NCBI RefSeq assembly: GCF_007856155.1
Contig: NZ_CP042266.1
Location: forward strand, 496,001-560,000
DNA length: 64,000 bases
Origin: Streptomyces qinzhouensis
GTDB lineage: Bacteria > Actinomycetota > Actinomycetes > Streptomycetales > Streptomycetaceae
Reading direction: 5' to 3'
Part shown: positions 17,896 through 26,968 of the stretch, one piece after another
How the letters are laid out: each line of letters begins with the position of its first letter
How positions within the stretch are numbered: position 1 is the first letter of the stretch
Notes under the pieces: generated by a model
Seen by the model: the letters and a program-made list of their open reading frames with translations, nothing else
Told to the model about the DNA's origin: nothing
Database searches by the model: none
Made by a program: the position numbers and the translations under genes

Positions 17896-18911
17896 TGGCG
17901 GCACCTGACGGCGACCCGCCCCGGGACGCTCCGGAACCCGGCCCGCCGGCCGGGCGGCATACCGAGCTCGCCGGGAAGCGGATCGCGGACTACCGGATCG
18001 ACCAGGAGATCGGCCGGGGCGGTATGGCGGTGGTCTACCGGGCCCGGGACCTGCGGCTCGACCGTACGGTCGCGCTGAAACTCCTGGCGCCCGAACTGGC
18101 CCGGAACGACACCTTCCGCCGCCGGTTCACCCATGAGTCGCGGGTGGCCGCCGCCATCGACCACCCCCATATCGTGCCGGTGTTCGAGGCCGGGGAGGCG
18201 GACGGGCTGCTGTATATCGCCATGCGGTACGTGCCCGGCCAGGACCTGCGGACGATGCTGCGCCGGGAGGGGCCGCTGCCGGTGGCCACGGCGGGCCGGA
18301 TCGCGGCGCAGACCGCGTCCGCGCTGGACGCGGCGCACCGCCACGATCTGGTGCACCGCGATGTGAAACCGGGCAATGTCCTGATCGCCGAGGGGACCGA
18401 CAGCGACCATCCGGAGCATGTGTATCTGACCGACTTCGGGCTGACGAAGAAGTCGCTCTCCCTGACCGGTTTCACCACGGTGGGCCAGTTCGTGGGCACG
18501 CTGGACTATGTGGCGCCGGAGCAGATCTCGGGGCGGCCGGTGGACGGCCGCTGCGATGTCTACGGACTGGCGTGCGTGGTGTACGAGATGCTGGGCGGGG
18601 CACCGCCGTTCCAGCGGGACGACGATATGGCCCTGCTGTGGGCGCACCAGTTCGATCCACCGCCGCCGCTGACGGCCCGCCGCCCGGATCTCCCGGCGGC
18701 GGTGGACGAGGTGCTGATCCGGGCGCTGGCCAAGGTGCCGGACGACCGCTACGGCTCGTGCGGGGCCTTTGTCGCGGCGCTGCGGGCGGCGGCGTCCGGC
18801 GCGGGCCGTGCGCCGACCCGTACGGTACGGGTGGCCGCGTCCGGATCGTCGGGCCCGGTCCCGCCGCCCGCTCCGCCGCCCTGGGCCCGGCCGGTGTTCC
18901 CCGGGCTGTAA
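17895..18911 (+). CDS. Hanks-type Ser/Thr protein kinase, cytosolic
   Basis: The 338-residue protein has a complete kinase domain (about 33-300). Visible are the Gly-rich loop IGRGGMAVVY (39-48), Lys62 in VALKLL, the catalytic HRDVKPGN (154-161), DFG (180-182) and APEQ (207-210). The activation loop contains several Thr residues. There is no transmembrane helix or sensor domain after the kinase, only a short Pro-rich tail, so it is soluble. The ATG at 17895 overlaps the preceding stop by one base; the same frame extends upstream but only as a shadow. It is the natural candidate to phosphorylate the FHA-ABC protein. Confidence 0.93.
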   Translation: MAAPDGDPPRDAPEPGPPAGRHTELAGKRIADYRIDQEIGRGGMAVVYRARDLRLDRTVALKLLAPELARNDTFRRRFTHESRVAAAIDHPHIVPVFEAGEADGLLYIAMRYVPGQDLRTMLRREGPLPVATAGRIAAQTASALDAAHRHDLVHRDVKPGNVLIAEGTDSDHPEHVYLTDFGLTKKSLSLTGFTTVGQFVGTLDYVAPEQISGRPVDGRCDVYGLACVVYEMLGGAPPFQRDDDMALLWAHQFDPPPPLTARRPDLPAAVDEVLIRALAKVPDDRYGSCGAFVAALRAAASGAGRAPTRTVRVAASGSSGPVPPPAPPPWARPVFPGL

Positions 18912-18977
18912 GGCCGGTCCTGGACCGTCCGGCTGACGGGCCGTCGAACGCGGGTACCGCCCGGTCGGACGCGGGGG

Positions 18978-19748
18978 TCAGTCCGTGGGCGCTATCCGGG
19001 CTCTTTCGCTGAGCATCGGCACATCCGGTGCCACGACGACCGCCGCCAGCTCGCCTCCGGCTGTCCGCCCCAGCCAGCTGACCATGGTGCCGTCGCCCAC
19101 GGCCACCGTCATCAGATCGGCTCCGGCCGTATCGTCGCGGACCAGTTCATTGCCGTCGGGCAGTGCTTCGGTGGACCGTTCCACCGACTCTCCCGGGCGG
19201 GCGGCGGTCTCCTCGCGCGCCTTCCGGAAGAGGCGGGTCAGGGTCCGCCGGTGCGCGGCGTCGGCGAAACAGCCCGGGCCGGCTTCCAGGTAGACACCCG
19301 GCTCAAGGCCCTGGGGGACGTCCTCGACGCGCTCCCCCACGCCGAGGGCCATCTCCCAGCCCACCACCGGTTCGTCACGGACGATCAGCCTGGTCCCGGA
19401 GCAGTCCCGCAGGTCCAGGGTCTCGCCCAGATACTCGAAGGGGGCACTGGTCCAGGCCGTCTCCACCCGGTAGGCGCCCGGGGGTATCCGTTCGGCCAGC
19501 TCCCACCATTCGCCGTCCGGCCGCTCCTCCGCAGGCCCCGCCGCGAACGATTCGTCCGGCCAGGGCGTGCCGACCCCGAGCCGTCCGCTGGGGACGCGGA
19601 TCGTGGCCGCGTGGATCAGCTCGGTCACCGTCACATCGCCGGACAGATCGTAGACCGGGCCCAGTCGGGTGCCCGGAACGAAGACGGAGTGCAGATACGC
19701 CGTCATTCTCGGCCCCGCCGTCAGCCGGGGATGCCCCGCCCACACCAT
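18978..19748 (-). CDS. DUF4241 domain protein
   Basis: The 256-residue soluble protein matches the DUF4241 pattern: a central VETAWTSAPFEYLGE strand and a C-terminal PDGNELVRDDTAGADLMTVAVGDGTMVSWLGR segment. The ATG at 19748 has GAGGGAG seven bases upstream; ATGs further upstream lack a ribosome site. It is convergent with the kinase gene. No function is established for the family, and no signal peptide is visible. Confidence 0.8.
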   Translation of the reverse strand: MVWAGHPRLTAGPRMTAYLHSVFVPGTRLGPVYDLSGDVTVTELIHAATIRVPSGRLGVGTPWPDESFAAGPAEERPDGEWWELAERIPPGAYRVETAWTSAPFEYLGETLDLRDCSGTRLIVRDEPVVGWEMALGVGERVEDVPQGLEPGVYLEAGPGCFADAAHRRTLTRLFRKAREETAARPGESVERSTEALPDGNELVRDDTAGADLMTVAVGDGTMVSWLGRTAGGELAAVVVAPDVPMLSERARIAPTD

Positions 19749-19823
19749 GCCGTACTCCCTCGTCCGGATTCCCCCACGGGCTCGTGGCGCCATCGTAGGG
19801 AGCGCCACTGACACCGTCCGGCG

Positions 19824-21107
19824 TCACCGCACGGCGGTGCCGGTACGGCGCCGGTGGGCGAAGCCCGCGAGGAAGCCCGTCACCAGACCCCAGAGGGCGG
19901 CCGCGAGCAGCGCCGTCCACCAGCGGGGCAGCAGTTCCACCCGGCCGGACAGGGCGCCGCCGACATCGCCGAGGCCGAGCAGGGAGAGGCCGTAGTGGGC
20001 ATCGACCCGGCAGAGCAGACAGACCGTCAGCACGGTGACGACCAGGGCCGCCGCGGTCCGGACGGCATGCTGCCAGGGGGGTGTCCCGGGTGGTGAGCGC
20101 CGGGCGGCGAGGACCGCGGCCGCCGACACCCCGACGGCGGCGGCGACCAGCAGCCACCAGGCGCCGCCGTTCTCGGCGGTGAGGGACTTCAGGTCGAGGC
20201 CGGCGCCTCCGGGGGTGCGCAGCACCGTGTCCAGCGCCTTCGGCATCGGCAGTCCGAAGGGGCCTTCGGCCAGACCGTCCCAGACGGCGCCGAGGCCGAT
20301 GGTGAGGGCGAGCCAGGCGAGGTTGGGCAGTCCGAGGAGGATCACCGCGAGGGTTTCGGACGCCCGGCCCCGGGTCGCGGCGGTCACCAGCCCGGCGATC
20401 AGTGCCGCGGCGACGTACGCCAGCAGCAGTACGGCCATGGCGTGCGCGGCCGGGCGGACCGGGGCGATCGCGCGGAACAGCCGGGCGGGGAGCGCGGCGG
20501 CCCGGGAGGCCAGGAGCGCCGCCGCGAACAGGGCGGCCAGCCAGAGGAGCCCGTACCCCAGGGTGAGCGGTACGTCGGCGGCGAATCCGGCCTGTGCCGA
20601 GAGCCCGATCAGGCTGCCGATATCGGCGATCGTGCCCTCGGGAGTGATGTCGAAGGTGTGCCGGGCGATCGCCGCGAGGCCGATGAGGACCACGGCCCAC
20701 AGCAGACCCAGTCGGGCGGCCCACCCCGCGAGGTCCCGGCTCCGGATCACCGCGTGGTGGCGCAGTGGGCGCAGGAAGCCGCGGGCCAGGACGAGTGCGG
20801 CCACGAGGGTGACCGAGAGCGGGACGACGGAGAGGTCGCCGCCGCCGGCCGCGAGGTCCCCGGCGCCGCCGGAGAGTTCGACGCTACCGCCCGCGGCGAG
20901 GACCGCCGTGGCCGCGACGACCTGGGGGAAGGCTCCGTCGGGCAGTTCCTGGGCGCCCGCGGCCCACAGTCCCAGGGCGGCGGTGACGATCAGCGCCACC
21001 AGCCCGGCGGCCACGGTGAGGAAGGCCTGGATCCAGCCGTAGGGGGTCCGGCCGACGGGGGGTGGGGGGCCTTGGGCGCGCCGCCCGGGCACTGGCTGTT
21101 GGCTCAC
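19824..21107 (-). CDS. Streptophobe-family polytopic membrane protein
   Basis: The 427-residue protein is highly hydrophobic, with about ten predicted transmembrane helices, starting at WIQAFLTVAAGLVALIVTAA and ending at ALLAAALWGLVTGFLAGFA. It fits the streptophobe family named for Streptomyces. One extracytoplasmic loop (about 275-315, VWDGLAEGPFGLPMP...LKSLTAENGGAWW) is moderately conserved-looking. The GTG at 21107 lies six bases after a TAGCGT -10 box (21119-21114), suggesting a leaderless transcript. It is divergent from the DUF6777 gene, with 233 bp between starts. Function is unknown. Confidence 0.85.
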   Translation of the reverse strand: MSQQPVPGRRAQGPPPPVGRTPYGWIQAFLTVAAGLVALIVTAALGLWAAGAQELPDGAFPQVVAATAVLAAGGSVELSGGAGDLAAGGGDLSVVPLSVTLVAALVLARGFLRPLRHHAVIRSRDLAGWAARLGLLWAVVLIGLAAIARHTFDITPEGTIADIGSLIGLSAQAGFAADVPLTLGYGLLWLAALFAAALLASRAAALPARLFRAIAPVRPAAHAMAVLLLAYVAAALIAGLVTAATRGRASETLAVILLGLPNLAWLALTIGLGAVWDGLAEGPFGLPMPKALDTVLRTPGGAGLDLKSLTAENGGAWWLLVAAAVGVSAAAVLAARRSPPGTPPWQHAVRTAAALVVTVLTVCLLCRVDAHYGLSLLGLGDVGGALSGRVELLPRWWTALLAAALWGLVTGFLAGFAHRRRTGTAVR

Positions 21108-21113
21108 CTGGTC

Positions 21114-21119
21114 ACGCTA
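21114..21119 (-). promoter_or_regulatory. -10 box of the streptophobe gene
   Basis: On the minus strand TAGCGT ends six bases before the GTG start at 21107; no ribosome site is present. Confidence 0.4.
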
Positions 21120-21340
21120 AGCAGGGGCGGGGCGGGCCGCCTTCCGGAGGGGGCCGACCGCGTCGCGCCGACGGCCCGTCCCGGCTTGCGGACGGTCCGC
21201 GGCGGGCGCACACAATGAGCTGCGGAGCGTCCCCGGCCCCGTCCACGGTGCCGCCCCGGCGCCGTACGCACCGCGCGGACCGGCCCGCCGGGCAGTCCGC
21301 CGAAGAGTCCGTCGATCTCCTCCGAGCAGGGGAAGAGCCC

Positions 21341-22522
21341 GTGAGCGCCGAACCTCCGCCGTCCGAACGCCCCTCAGGTCCGCCGGCAGGCCCGCTCGCC
21401 GGGGATTCGGGCCGGGGCGGCACGCCACCGCCGCCCGCTCCGGAGCCCGCGCCGCCGCCCGACCGGGCGTCGGGGCAGGGCCCGGACGGCCCCGGGGACA
21501 CCGGTGGCCCGGGCGGCGGCGGAGGCGGAGGCGATGGGCCGAAGGAGCCCGGCGGCGGACCGGACCGCCCCTGGTGGCGGAGGGTTCCGAAGGCGGCGCT
21601 GATCGGTATCGCGGCGGCCGTGGTGGTCGCGGTCGTCCTGATCCTCACTCTCCCGGGCGGCTCCGGCGGATCGGGTTCCTCATCCTCCCGGGAGGTCTTC
21701 CTCCAGGCCGCGGGTTCCACGGGCCCGGATCCGTACACCGCGTCGACGGCTCAGGAGAGCACTCCTCCGCAGCAGCCCGCCCAGCCGACCGGCCCGCCGC
21801 CGGGCGGTAACACGATCCGCGCGGTGTCCGGGGCGACCCCCGGGCTCTACGGCGGTACGCAGCAGCGGTCGAGCTGCGACGTGGAGAAACAGATCGGCTA
21901 TCTCTCGGCCGATCAGGCGAAGAACAAGGCCTTCGCCGGGGTCCTGGGCCTCGCCCCCGGAGCCGTACCGGACTATCTGCGAGCCCTGACGCCGGTTCAG
22001 CTGCGGATCGACACCCGGGTCACCAATCACGGCTGGCGCGATGGCGCGTCCACCGCCTATCAGGCGGTGCTCCAGGCCGGTACCGCGGTCCTGGTCGATG
22101 CCTGGGGCATGCCGCGGGTGCGGTGCGCCTGCGGCAATCCGCTGACCCCGCCGCAGGCCATCGGCGGCACACCGCGGACCACCGGTGACTCCTGGCCCGG
22201 CTACCGGGCCGAACTGGTGGTGATCGTCGACCCGGCGCCGGGCGAGCTGGGGCAGCTGACCGTCTTCGACGCGACGGACGGCAAGTGGTTCACCCGGCCG
22301 ACCGGCAGCGGCGGCAGCGCCGACCGGCCGACGGCACCCCCCGCGCAGAAGCTGCCGTCGTCCCCGCCGCCGTCCATCGAGCCGTCGGCGTCCGCTTCGG
22401 CGTCGCCGTCCCAGCCCGGATCGGCGCCGCCTTCGCAGCCGCCGTCCGCGCCCGCCGCGTCGACACCGGCCGTGGAATCGCCTCCCATCAACTCCGCCCC
22501 GGCCGCCCCGGCGTCGCCGTAG
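21341..22522 (+). CDS. DUF6777 membrane-anchored extracytoplasmic protein
   Basis: The 393-residue protein has a disordered Pro/Gly-rich cytoplasmic N-terminus (1-80), one transmembrane helix (about 85-104), a folded domain (about 115-300) that begins SREVFLQAAGSTGPDPYT as DUF6777 proteins do, and a Pro/Ser/Ala-rich C-terminal tail. The folded part has Cys residues in SSCDVEKQIGYL and in RVRCACGNPLTPP, which could form disulphides outside the cell. GTG at 21341 follows AGGGGAAG. Single-pass topology with a long disordered cytosolic tail is what one expects of a kinase-substrate partner, but this is inference. Confidence 0.85.
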   Translation: MSAEPPPSERPSGPPAGPLAGDSGRGGTPPPPAPEPAPPPDRASGQGPDGPGDTGGPGGGGGGGDGPKEPGGGPDRPWWRRVPKAALIGIAAAVVVAVVLILTLPGGSGGSGSSSSREVFLQAAGSTGPDPYTASTAQESTPPQQPAQPTGPPPGGNTIRAVSGATPGLYGGTQQRSSCDVEKQIGYLSADQAKNKAFAGVLGLAPGAVPDYLRALTPVQLRIDTRVTNHGWRDGASTAYQAVLQAGTAVLVDAWGMPRVRCACGNPLTPPQAIGGTPRTTGDSWPGYRAELVVIVDPAPGELGQLTVFDATDGKWFTRPTGSGGSADRPTAPPAQKLPSSPPPSIEPSASASASPSQPGSAPPSQPPSAPAASTPAVESPPINSAPAAPASP

Positions 22523-22546
22523 GGCCGGGGCCGAGCGCGGGGCGGT

Positions 22547-23413
22547 TCAGCCCAGTTCGAGCGTGGTGACGCCGAACACCCGCTCGGTGCGCACCTCGGG
22601 CACCGGCCCGGTGTACATGCGGGTGGTCGGGAACTGGGCCGTCAGCCCCCGGGCGATCGCCAGCGCCCCGGCCTCCGCATGGGGTTCCGGTACGTCGACG
22701 GCGATCGTGTCCTCGGCGTCCAGCCCCGAGGTGAGACTGTCGAAGAGCGCCTCGGCGTCGGCCGCGGTGTCCGCGAACAGCGGGCCGATCCGGTGCGCGT
22801 CGCGCCCGGGCCTGATCGCGCCGTAGCCGGTGATCCGCCCGTCGTCGCCGAGCCGGGCGTACGCCGTGTGCCCGGGGGCCGCGAGCCAGCGGGTGACGAA
22901 GGCGCCGCGGTCGGCCGGGAAGCAGGAGCGGTCGTAGGCGCCGATCGCGGGCAGCAGGTCGGGGGTGACGGGGACGACCCCGGGGGCGACGCTGCCGCTG
23001 CGCAGGGGGCTGCCGCCGTACCGGAGGGTGTTGTACGCGGCGGAGAAGCCGGAGCGCTCGTAGTTGCCCTGCTGGGCCGGGACGGCGTCCAGCCCGATCA
23101 GCCGGGTGCCGGCGTGCGGCAGGGCGGCGCGCCAGGTGGCCAGGCCGATACCGCGGCCGCGGAGGTCGGGGCGGACCAGATAGTGGCCGAGGAAGGCGTA
23201 GGTGTCGTCGTAGCGGACGATGGAGACGGCGGAGGCGATCCGGCCGTCGAGACGGCCGACGAAGAAGCCTTCGGGGTCGGTGGTGTGGAAGCAGACGGCG
23301 TCGCCGTCGCCGGGGTTCCAGCCCTCGGCCGCGCACCACTCGGCGATCTGCCGCCACTCTTCCAAGGATGCGCTGGTGACCGTGAGGCCGGTGGTGTCCT
23401 GGGTACTGGTCAT
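22547..23413 (-). CDS. GNAT-family N-acetyltransferase
   Basis: The 288-residue protein has a classical GNAT domain (about 10-140) with the acetyl-CoA loop VRPDLRGRGIG, followed by a second GNAT-like half (about 145-285), as in the YitH/DUF1248 group. Substrate unknown. It is convergent with the DUF6777 gene with 24 bp between stops. ATG at 23413 is preceded by GGAAGGAA at a long spacing. The permease gene ends about 100 bp upstream on the same strand, so they may be co-transcribed. Confidence 0.9.
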   Translation of the reverse strand: MTSTQDTTGLTVTSASLEEWRQIAEWCAAEGWNPGDGDAVCFHTTDPEGFFVGRLDGRIASAVSIVRYDDTYAFLGHYLVRPDLRGRGIGLATWRAALPHAGTRLIGLDAVPAQQGNYERSGFSAAYNTLRYGGSPLRSGSVAPGVVPVTPDLLPAIGAYDRSCFPADRGAFVTRWLAAPGHTAYARLGDDGRITGYGAIRPGRDAHRIGPLFADTAADAEALFDSLTSGLDAEDTIAVDVPEPHAEAGALAIARGLTAQFPTTRMYTGPVPEVRTERVFGVTTLELG

Positions 23414-23510
23414 AACGGATGTGTTCCTTCCGGGGGTTGCGGGGGTCGGAGAGGTCGGATGGAAGCGGAGGGGAACGGACGGTGAGTACGGCGCCGGGGC
23501 CGGGGGCCGG

Positions 23511-25052
23511 TCAGATCAGGTCCATCGCGGCGACCTCGTCGGGGCTGCCGTAGCTGACCGGCCCCGAGAAGCGTCTGCGGGCGGTGGCGAACCACCACAC
23601 GGTGGCCACCAGCACCACGGCCACCAGGGCGATCGGGGCGTAGTTGAAGGTGGTGGGGGTGATGGGCGAGGCGTGCGGAAGGACGAACAGCACACTGCTC
23701 AGCCCGATCCAGACGACGGCGACGCGGGCCACCGGCACACCCCAGCGCCCGAGGTGCCAGGGGCCGGGCCGGAAGTCGTCCTTGAGGCGCAGCCGCAGGA
23801 AGATCGGGATCCCGTAGGCGAGGTACATACCGACGACGTTGACGCTGACGATGGCGGCGAAGGCGGTATGGGACCAGAGCCCGGGGACGGTCAGCGCGAA
23901 GGAGCAGCCCGCCGCCAGCCAGACCGCGTTGACGGGGGTGCGGGTCCGCATGCTGACGGTGTGCCAGCGCCGGGAGCCGGGCATCGCGCCGTCGCGGGAG
24001 AAGGCGAAGATCTGCCGGGCGTTGCTGGTCATGTTGGCGAGTCCGCAGAACAGCATGGAGCCGATCACCACGAGGAGCAGCAGTCCGGCGAGACCGGTGC
24101 CGAGGGCGTCGGTCAGGACCCGCACCGAGGGGGCGGAGGCGCTCGCCGTCGCGGCGTAGTCGCCGATGGAGTGGACCAGCGCGAGCATCAGGGCGAGTCC
24201 GGCGAGGGCGGACCAGCCGATGGCCCCGACGATGCCCCGGGGGGTGCTGACCGTGGAGCGCACGGTCTCCTCGGACATATGGAAACTGCCGTCGAAGCCG
24301 GTGTAGGTCCAGCTCGTCACGAGCAGGCCCAGCAGGGCGGCGTACACCCCGCTGCTGAATCCGGTGTCGTTGACGAAGTGGGCGGAGAAGGCCAGCGGGC
24401 GGTGGGCCTCGGGCATGACGAGGAGCGAGCCGACGATGAGGGTGACGCCGCCGGCCAGCCACCACACCGAGACCCGGATGACCAGGGCGACCAGATCGAC
24501 GGTGTAGGTGTTGGCCAGTGCCTGGACGAACAGGATGAGCGCGGTGATGGCGACCGAGCTGGGGCCGGTGGCCTGGTAGCCGGGGTGGTAGAGGGTGACG
24601 AAGGCCTGGAGGAAGACGGCGGCGGCGTACGCGGTGGCGGCGGTGCCGCCGACCTGGCCGACGAAGTTCAGCCAGCCGGTGAACCAGGACCAGGCACCGT
24701 GGTGGCGCCGGGCGAGTTTCCCGGCGGCGAAGTAGAGGGCACCGCTGGTGGGGTAGGCGGAGGCGATCTCCGCCATCGCGGCGCCGACGAACAGCACCAT
24801 CACGGAAACCCCGATCCACCCCGCGACCAGGATCAGCGGACCGCCCGCGGCCATTCCGTAACCGAAGGCCGAGAATATTCCGGAGATGACGTTGATGATG
24901 GTGAAGGAAATGGCGAAATTGTCGAAGGCCCGGAATCTGCGGGTGAGTTTGCGGGGATATCCCATGGCGTGCAGGGTCGCGTCGTCGTCGAGGGCGACGG
25001 TCCCGTCGCCCCGGTGGCGATTCCTGCGCCCAACGGCGGTGTGTTCCGGCAC
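23511..25052 (-). CDS. APC-superfamily amino acid permease
   Basis: The 513-residue protein has 12 to 13 predicted transmembrane helices and the APC hallmark in helix 1 (FAISFTIINVISGIFSAFGYGM). It also has YTGFDGSFHMSEET, a segment typical of the eukaryotic-type amino acid/choline/GABA permease branch. The substrate is not predictable. GTG at 25052 is chosen because AAAGGGG lies about seven bases upstream. An alternative ATG at 25094 would overlap the stop of the upstream gene as ATGA and add 14 residues but has no ribosome site. Either way the two genes are closely linked. Confidence 0.9.
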   Translation of the reverse strand: MPEHTAVGRRNRHRGDGTVALDDDATLHAMGYPRKLTRRFRAFDNFAISFTIINVISGIFSAFGYGMAAGGPLILVAGWIGVSVMVLFVGAAMAEIASAYPTSGALYFAAGKLARRHHGAWSWFTGWLNFVGQVGGTAATAYAAAVFLQAFVTLYHPGYQATGPSSVAITALILFVQALANTYTVDLVALVIRVSVWWLAGGVTLIVGSLLVMPEAHRPLAFSAHFVNDTGFSSGVYAALLGLLVTSWTYTGFDGSFHMSEETVRSTVSTPRGIVGAIGWSALAGLALMLALVHSIGDYAATASASAPSVRVLTDALGTGLAGLLLLVVIGSMLFCGLANMTSNARQIFAFSRDGAMPGSRRWHTVSMRTRTPVNAVWLAAGCSFALTVPGLWSHTAFAAIVSVNVVGMYLAYGIPIFLRLRLKDDFRPGPWHLGRWGVPVARVAVVWIGLSSVLFVLPHASPITPTTFNYAPIALVAVVLVATVWWFATARRRFSGPVSYGSPDEVAAMDLI

Positions 25053-25090
25053 CGTCGGCCCCTTTCCCGAGCTTCCCGAAGTTGCTGGTC

Positions 25091-26044
25091 TCATGCGGCG
25101 GGCACCGGCAGTCCCAGGGCCCGGCGGGCCCTGGTCAACTGGTCGCCGGGGTCACCGAAGGCGCTCCAGGGCATCCGGGCGGCGTACGGCCCCATCGCGG
25201 TGAGCACCTCCCGTGCCTCCGGCTCCTGACGGCCCAGATAGAGGGCGTGCGCCAGATAGGACAGGTCCAGTACCGGTGTGAAGCGGTAGCGGGGGACCTC
25301 GGGCAGCCAGTTGCGGTGGCCGCGCAGTGCGGTGGCCACCCACTGGGGCTGCCGCCAGGTGCGGTGGGCGAGGAGGGACGAGGGGTCGTACTCCTCGGCG
25401 AGGGCGACCAGCGGCAGCAGCCGCAGCACGGAGCCGACGGGGGCCCGGTGGCTGAGGAAGGAGGCCACGTCCCAGCGGGCGCTGGCGGTGCCGCCGTGGC
25501 GGGCGAAGTAGAAGGCGAGGAAGCGGTGGTGGGCCTCGCGGTTCCAGGGGTCGAGCCGTAACGCCCGGGCCAGCAGTGACCAGGGGCCGGGGGGTGCGGT
25601 CAGCAGTCCCGGGGGCGCCGGGTCGCGGGGGCGGCGGATCCGGGCGAGGGCGAGCCGGGCCGCCCAGGGGGTGGGGTCCCGGGGGTCGAACAGCGCGGCG
25701 CGTTCGCAGGCGGTCTCGGCGATACCGAGCAGGGTGCCGGTGTGCCGGGCGCCGCTGTCCTCGGCCCGCAGGGCGCGGAGCATCGCCACCCTGGCCCACA
25801 GCAGCGCCGATTCGGGGCCGGGTGCCTCGGCGAGCCATCGCTCGGCCAGATCGGAGTCGGCGGCCTCGGAGGCCAGGACCAGGGAGCGGTGGGCGCGGGT
25901 GCCGAAGTCGCCGCGGGTTTCGCGCAGGGCGCGGTCGGCGCCGAGGTACCGGCCGGCCTTGACGTCGATGCAGGCGCGCGCCAGCCGGCGGTCGTCGGCC
26001 GCCGGATGCCAGACGTACTGTCCCCCGAAAGACCCGGCAGGCAC
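25091..26044 (-). CDS. Conserved hypothetical, TPR-like helical protein
   Basis: The product, about 317 residues, is rich in Ala/Leu/Arg/Trp and looks like an all-helical repeat protein: several helix pairs such as DLAERWLAEAPGPESALLWARVAMLRAL recall tetratricopeptide or HEAT-like repeats. No signal peptide or membrane segment is seen. GTG at 26044 follows GGGGGAGGGG; GTGs at 26062 and 26071 are alternatives. It is just upstream of the permease on the same strand. I cannot assign a function. Confidence 0.75.
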   Translation of the reverse strand: MPAGSFGGQYVWHPAADDRRLARACIDVKAGRYLGADRALRETRGDFGTRAHRSLVLASEAADSDLAERWLAEAPGPESALLWARVAMLRALRAEDSGARHTGTLLGIAETACERAALFDPRDPTPWAARLALARIRRPRDPAPPGLLTAPPGPWSLLARALRLDPWNREAHHRFLAFYFARHGGTASARWDVASFLSHRAPVGSVLRLLPLVALAEEYDPSSLLAHRTWRQPQWVATALRGHRNWLPEVPRYRFTPVLDLSYLAHALYLGRQEPEAREVLTAMGPYAARMPWSAFGDPGDQLTRARRALGLPVPAA

Positions 26045-26491
26045 GTTCCCCTCCCCCGTCACCCCCGTCACCCCTGACGCCGCCGCCGGCCCGCATTCCG
26101 GCCCGGGCCCGGTCGTGGCCGTGGGAATGCGGCCGGATCCGTGTGGATCACCGGCGGCGGGATCACACCCTACTCATCAACAAGTCATGGGGAAAACACT
26201 CGTCCGGGTAACGGATGCGTTCTTCACCCCGTCGGGGCGGGTACCCCTGGCTTGTTTCTGGCATATGCCCGAACGGCCGTGCCGGGAGCCATTACCACGC
26301 CCCGCTGGGATTACCCTGAGTTTACTCCGCGACCTCACCCGAAGGAGAACATCCACCCGGCTTTCTCCTGGCCCGAAACGGTCCATTGTGGTCGTGTCCG
26401 GAACCATGGCCGTAACACCGGTACGGAGCAAACGATTCGCCCACCTGTGTGGACCCTCGACACCGCACCGCACCGCACTCGTTGTTCGGGC
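26045..26491. other. Intergenic region with no supported gene
   Basis: This 447-bp stretch separates the divergent TPR-like and DUF6299 genes and is less GC-rich than its surroundings. Open frames cross it but have no family resemblance or ribosome sites. It presumably holds both promoters; I cannot place -35/-10 boxes with confidence. Confidence 0.5.
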
Positions 26492-26917
26492 ATGATCAAC
26501 GCTCGCCGCGCCGCGGTTCTCCCGTCGCTCGCCCTCGCCGCCGTCCTGTCGGCCGTCCTGCTGCCCGGCACCGCCCGGGCCCAGTTCGCCCCCGACCCCG
26601 TCACCGTCGACTCCACCGGCCGGATCGCCCCGGACGGTTCGGTGACGCTCACCGGTACCTACTACTGCTCCCCCGCCTCCGGCCCGGTCCTCATCGACGC
26701 CGAGGCCTTCCAGAGCGGCTCCCGCGCCGATCTGGAAGGGTTCATCGCCGTCTGCGACGGCCGTCTGCACAGATGGGAGGCGAGCGGCAGCCCCACCGGC
26801 GCCTTCGCTCCCGGCGCGGCGGACGCCAAGGTCACCACGGTGGAACTGGCGAAGGGCGGACTGCCGTTCCCCGTCGGCGCCCACTCCGTCGAGAACGGGG
26901 TGACCCTGGTCCGCTGA
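26492..26917 (+). CDS. Secreted DUF6299 protein
   Basis: The 141-residue protein has a clear signal peptide: MINARRA, then a hydrophobic core LPSLALAAVLSAVLLPG, then TARA before the mature QFAPDP. The mature part (about 110 residues) is a small beta-rich domain with two Cys residues (YYCSP and AVCDGR) likely joined by a disulphide, a pattern of DUF6299 and of immunoglobulin-like secreted proteins of streptomycetes. A longer in-frame extension upstream is rejected because the signal peptide must be N-terminal. Function unknown. Confidence 0.82.
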   Translation: MINARRAAVLPSLALAAVLSAVLLPGTARAQFAPDPVTVDSTGRIAPDGSVTLTGTYYCSPASGPVLIDAEAFQSGSRADLEGFIAVCDGRLHRWEASGSPTGAFAPGAADAKVTTVELAKGGLPFPVGAHSVENGVTLVR

Positions 26918-26925
26918 GTCCGGCG

Positions 26926-26953
26926 CTCCGGCGGGCGGACCCGCCCGCCGGAG
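26926..26953. terminator. Bidirectional hairpin terminator
   Basis: A perfect 13-bp GC stem with a two-base loop lies between the stops of the convergent DUF6299 and SpoIIE-phosphatase genes. Confidence 0.75.
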
Positions 26954-26968
26954 CCGTCCACCGGGGCC

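Noticed and set aside
23220..25229. A plus-strand open frame of 669 codons
   Set aside because: It is antisense to the APC permease and GNAT genes and rich in Gly, Asp and Glu; no domain is seen.
26141..26491. An upstream extension of the DUF6299 gene
   Set aside because: The signal peptide would be internal; the ATG at 26492 gives a normal secreted protein.
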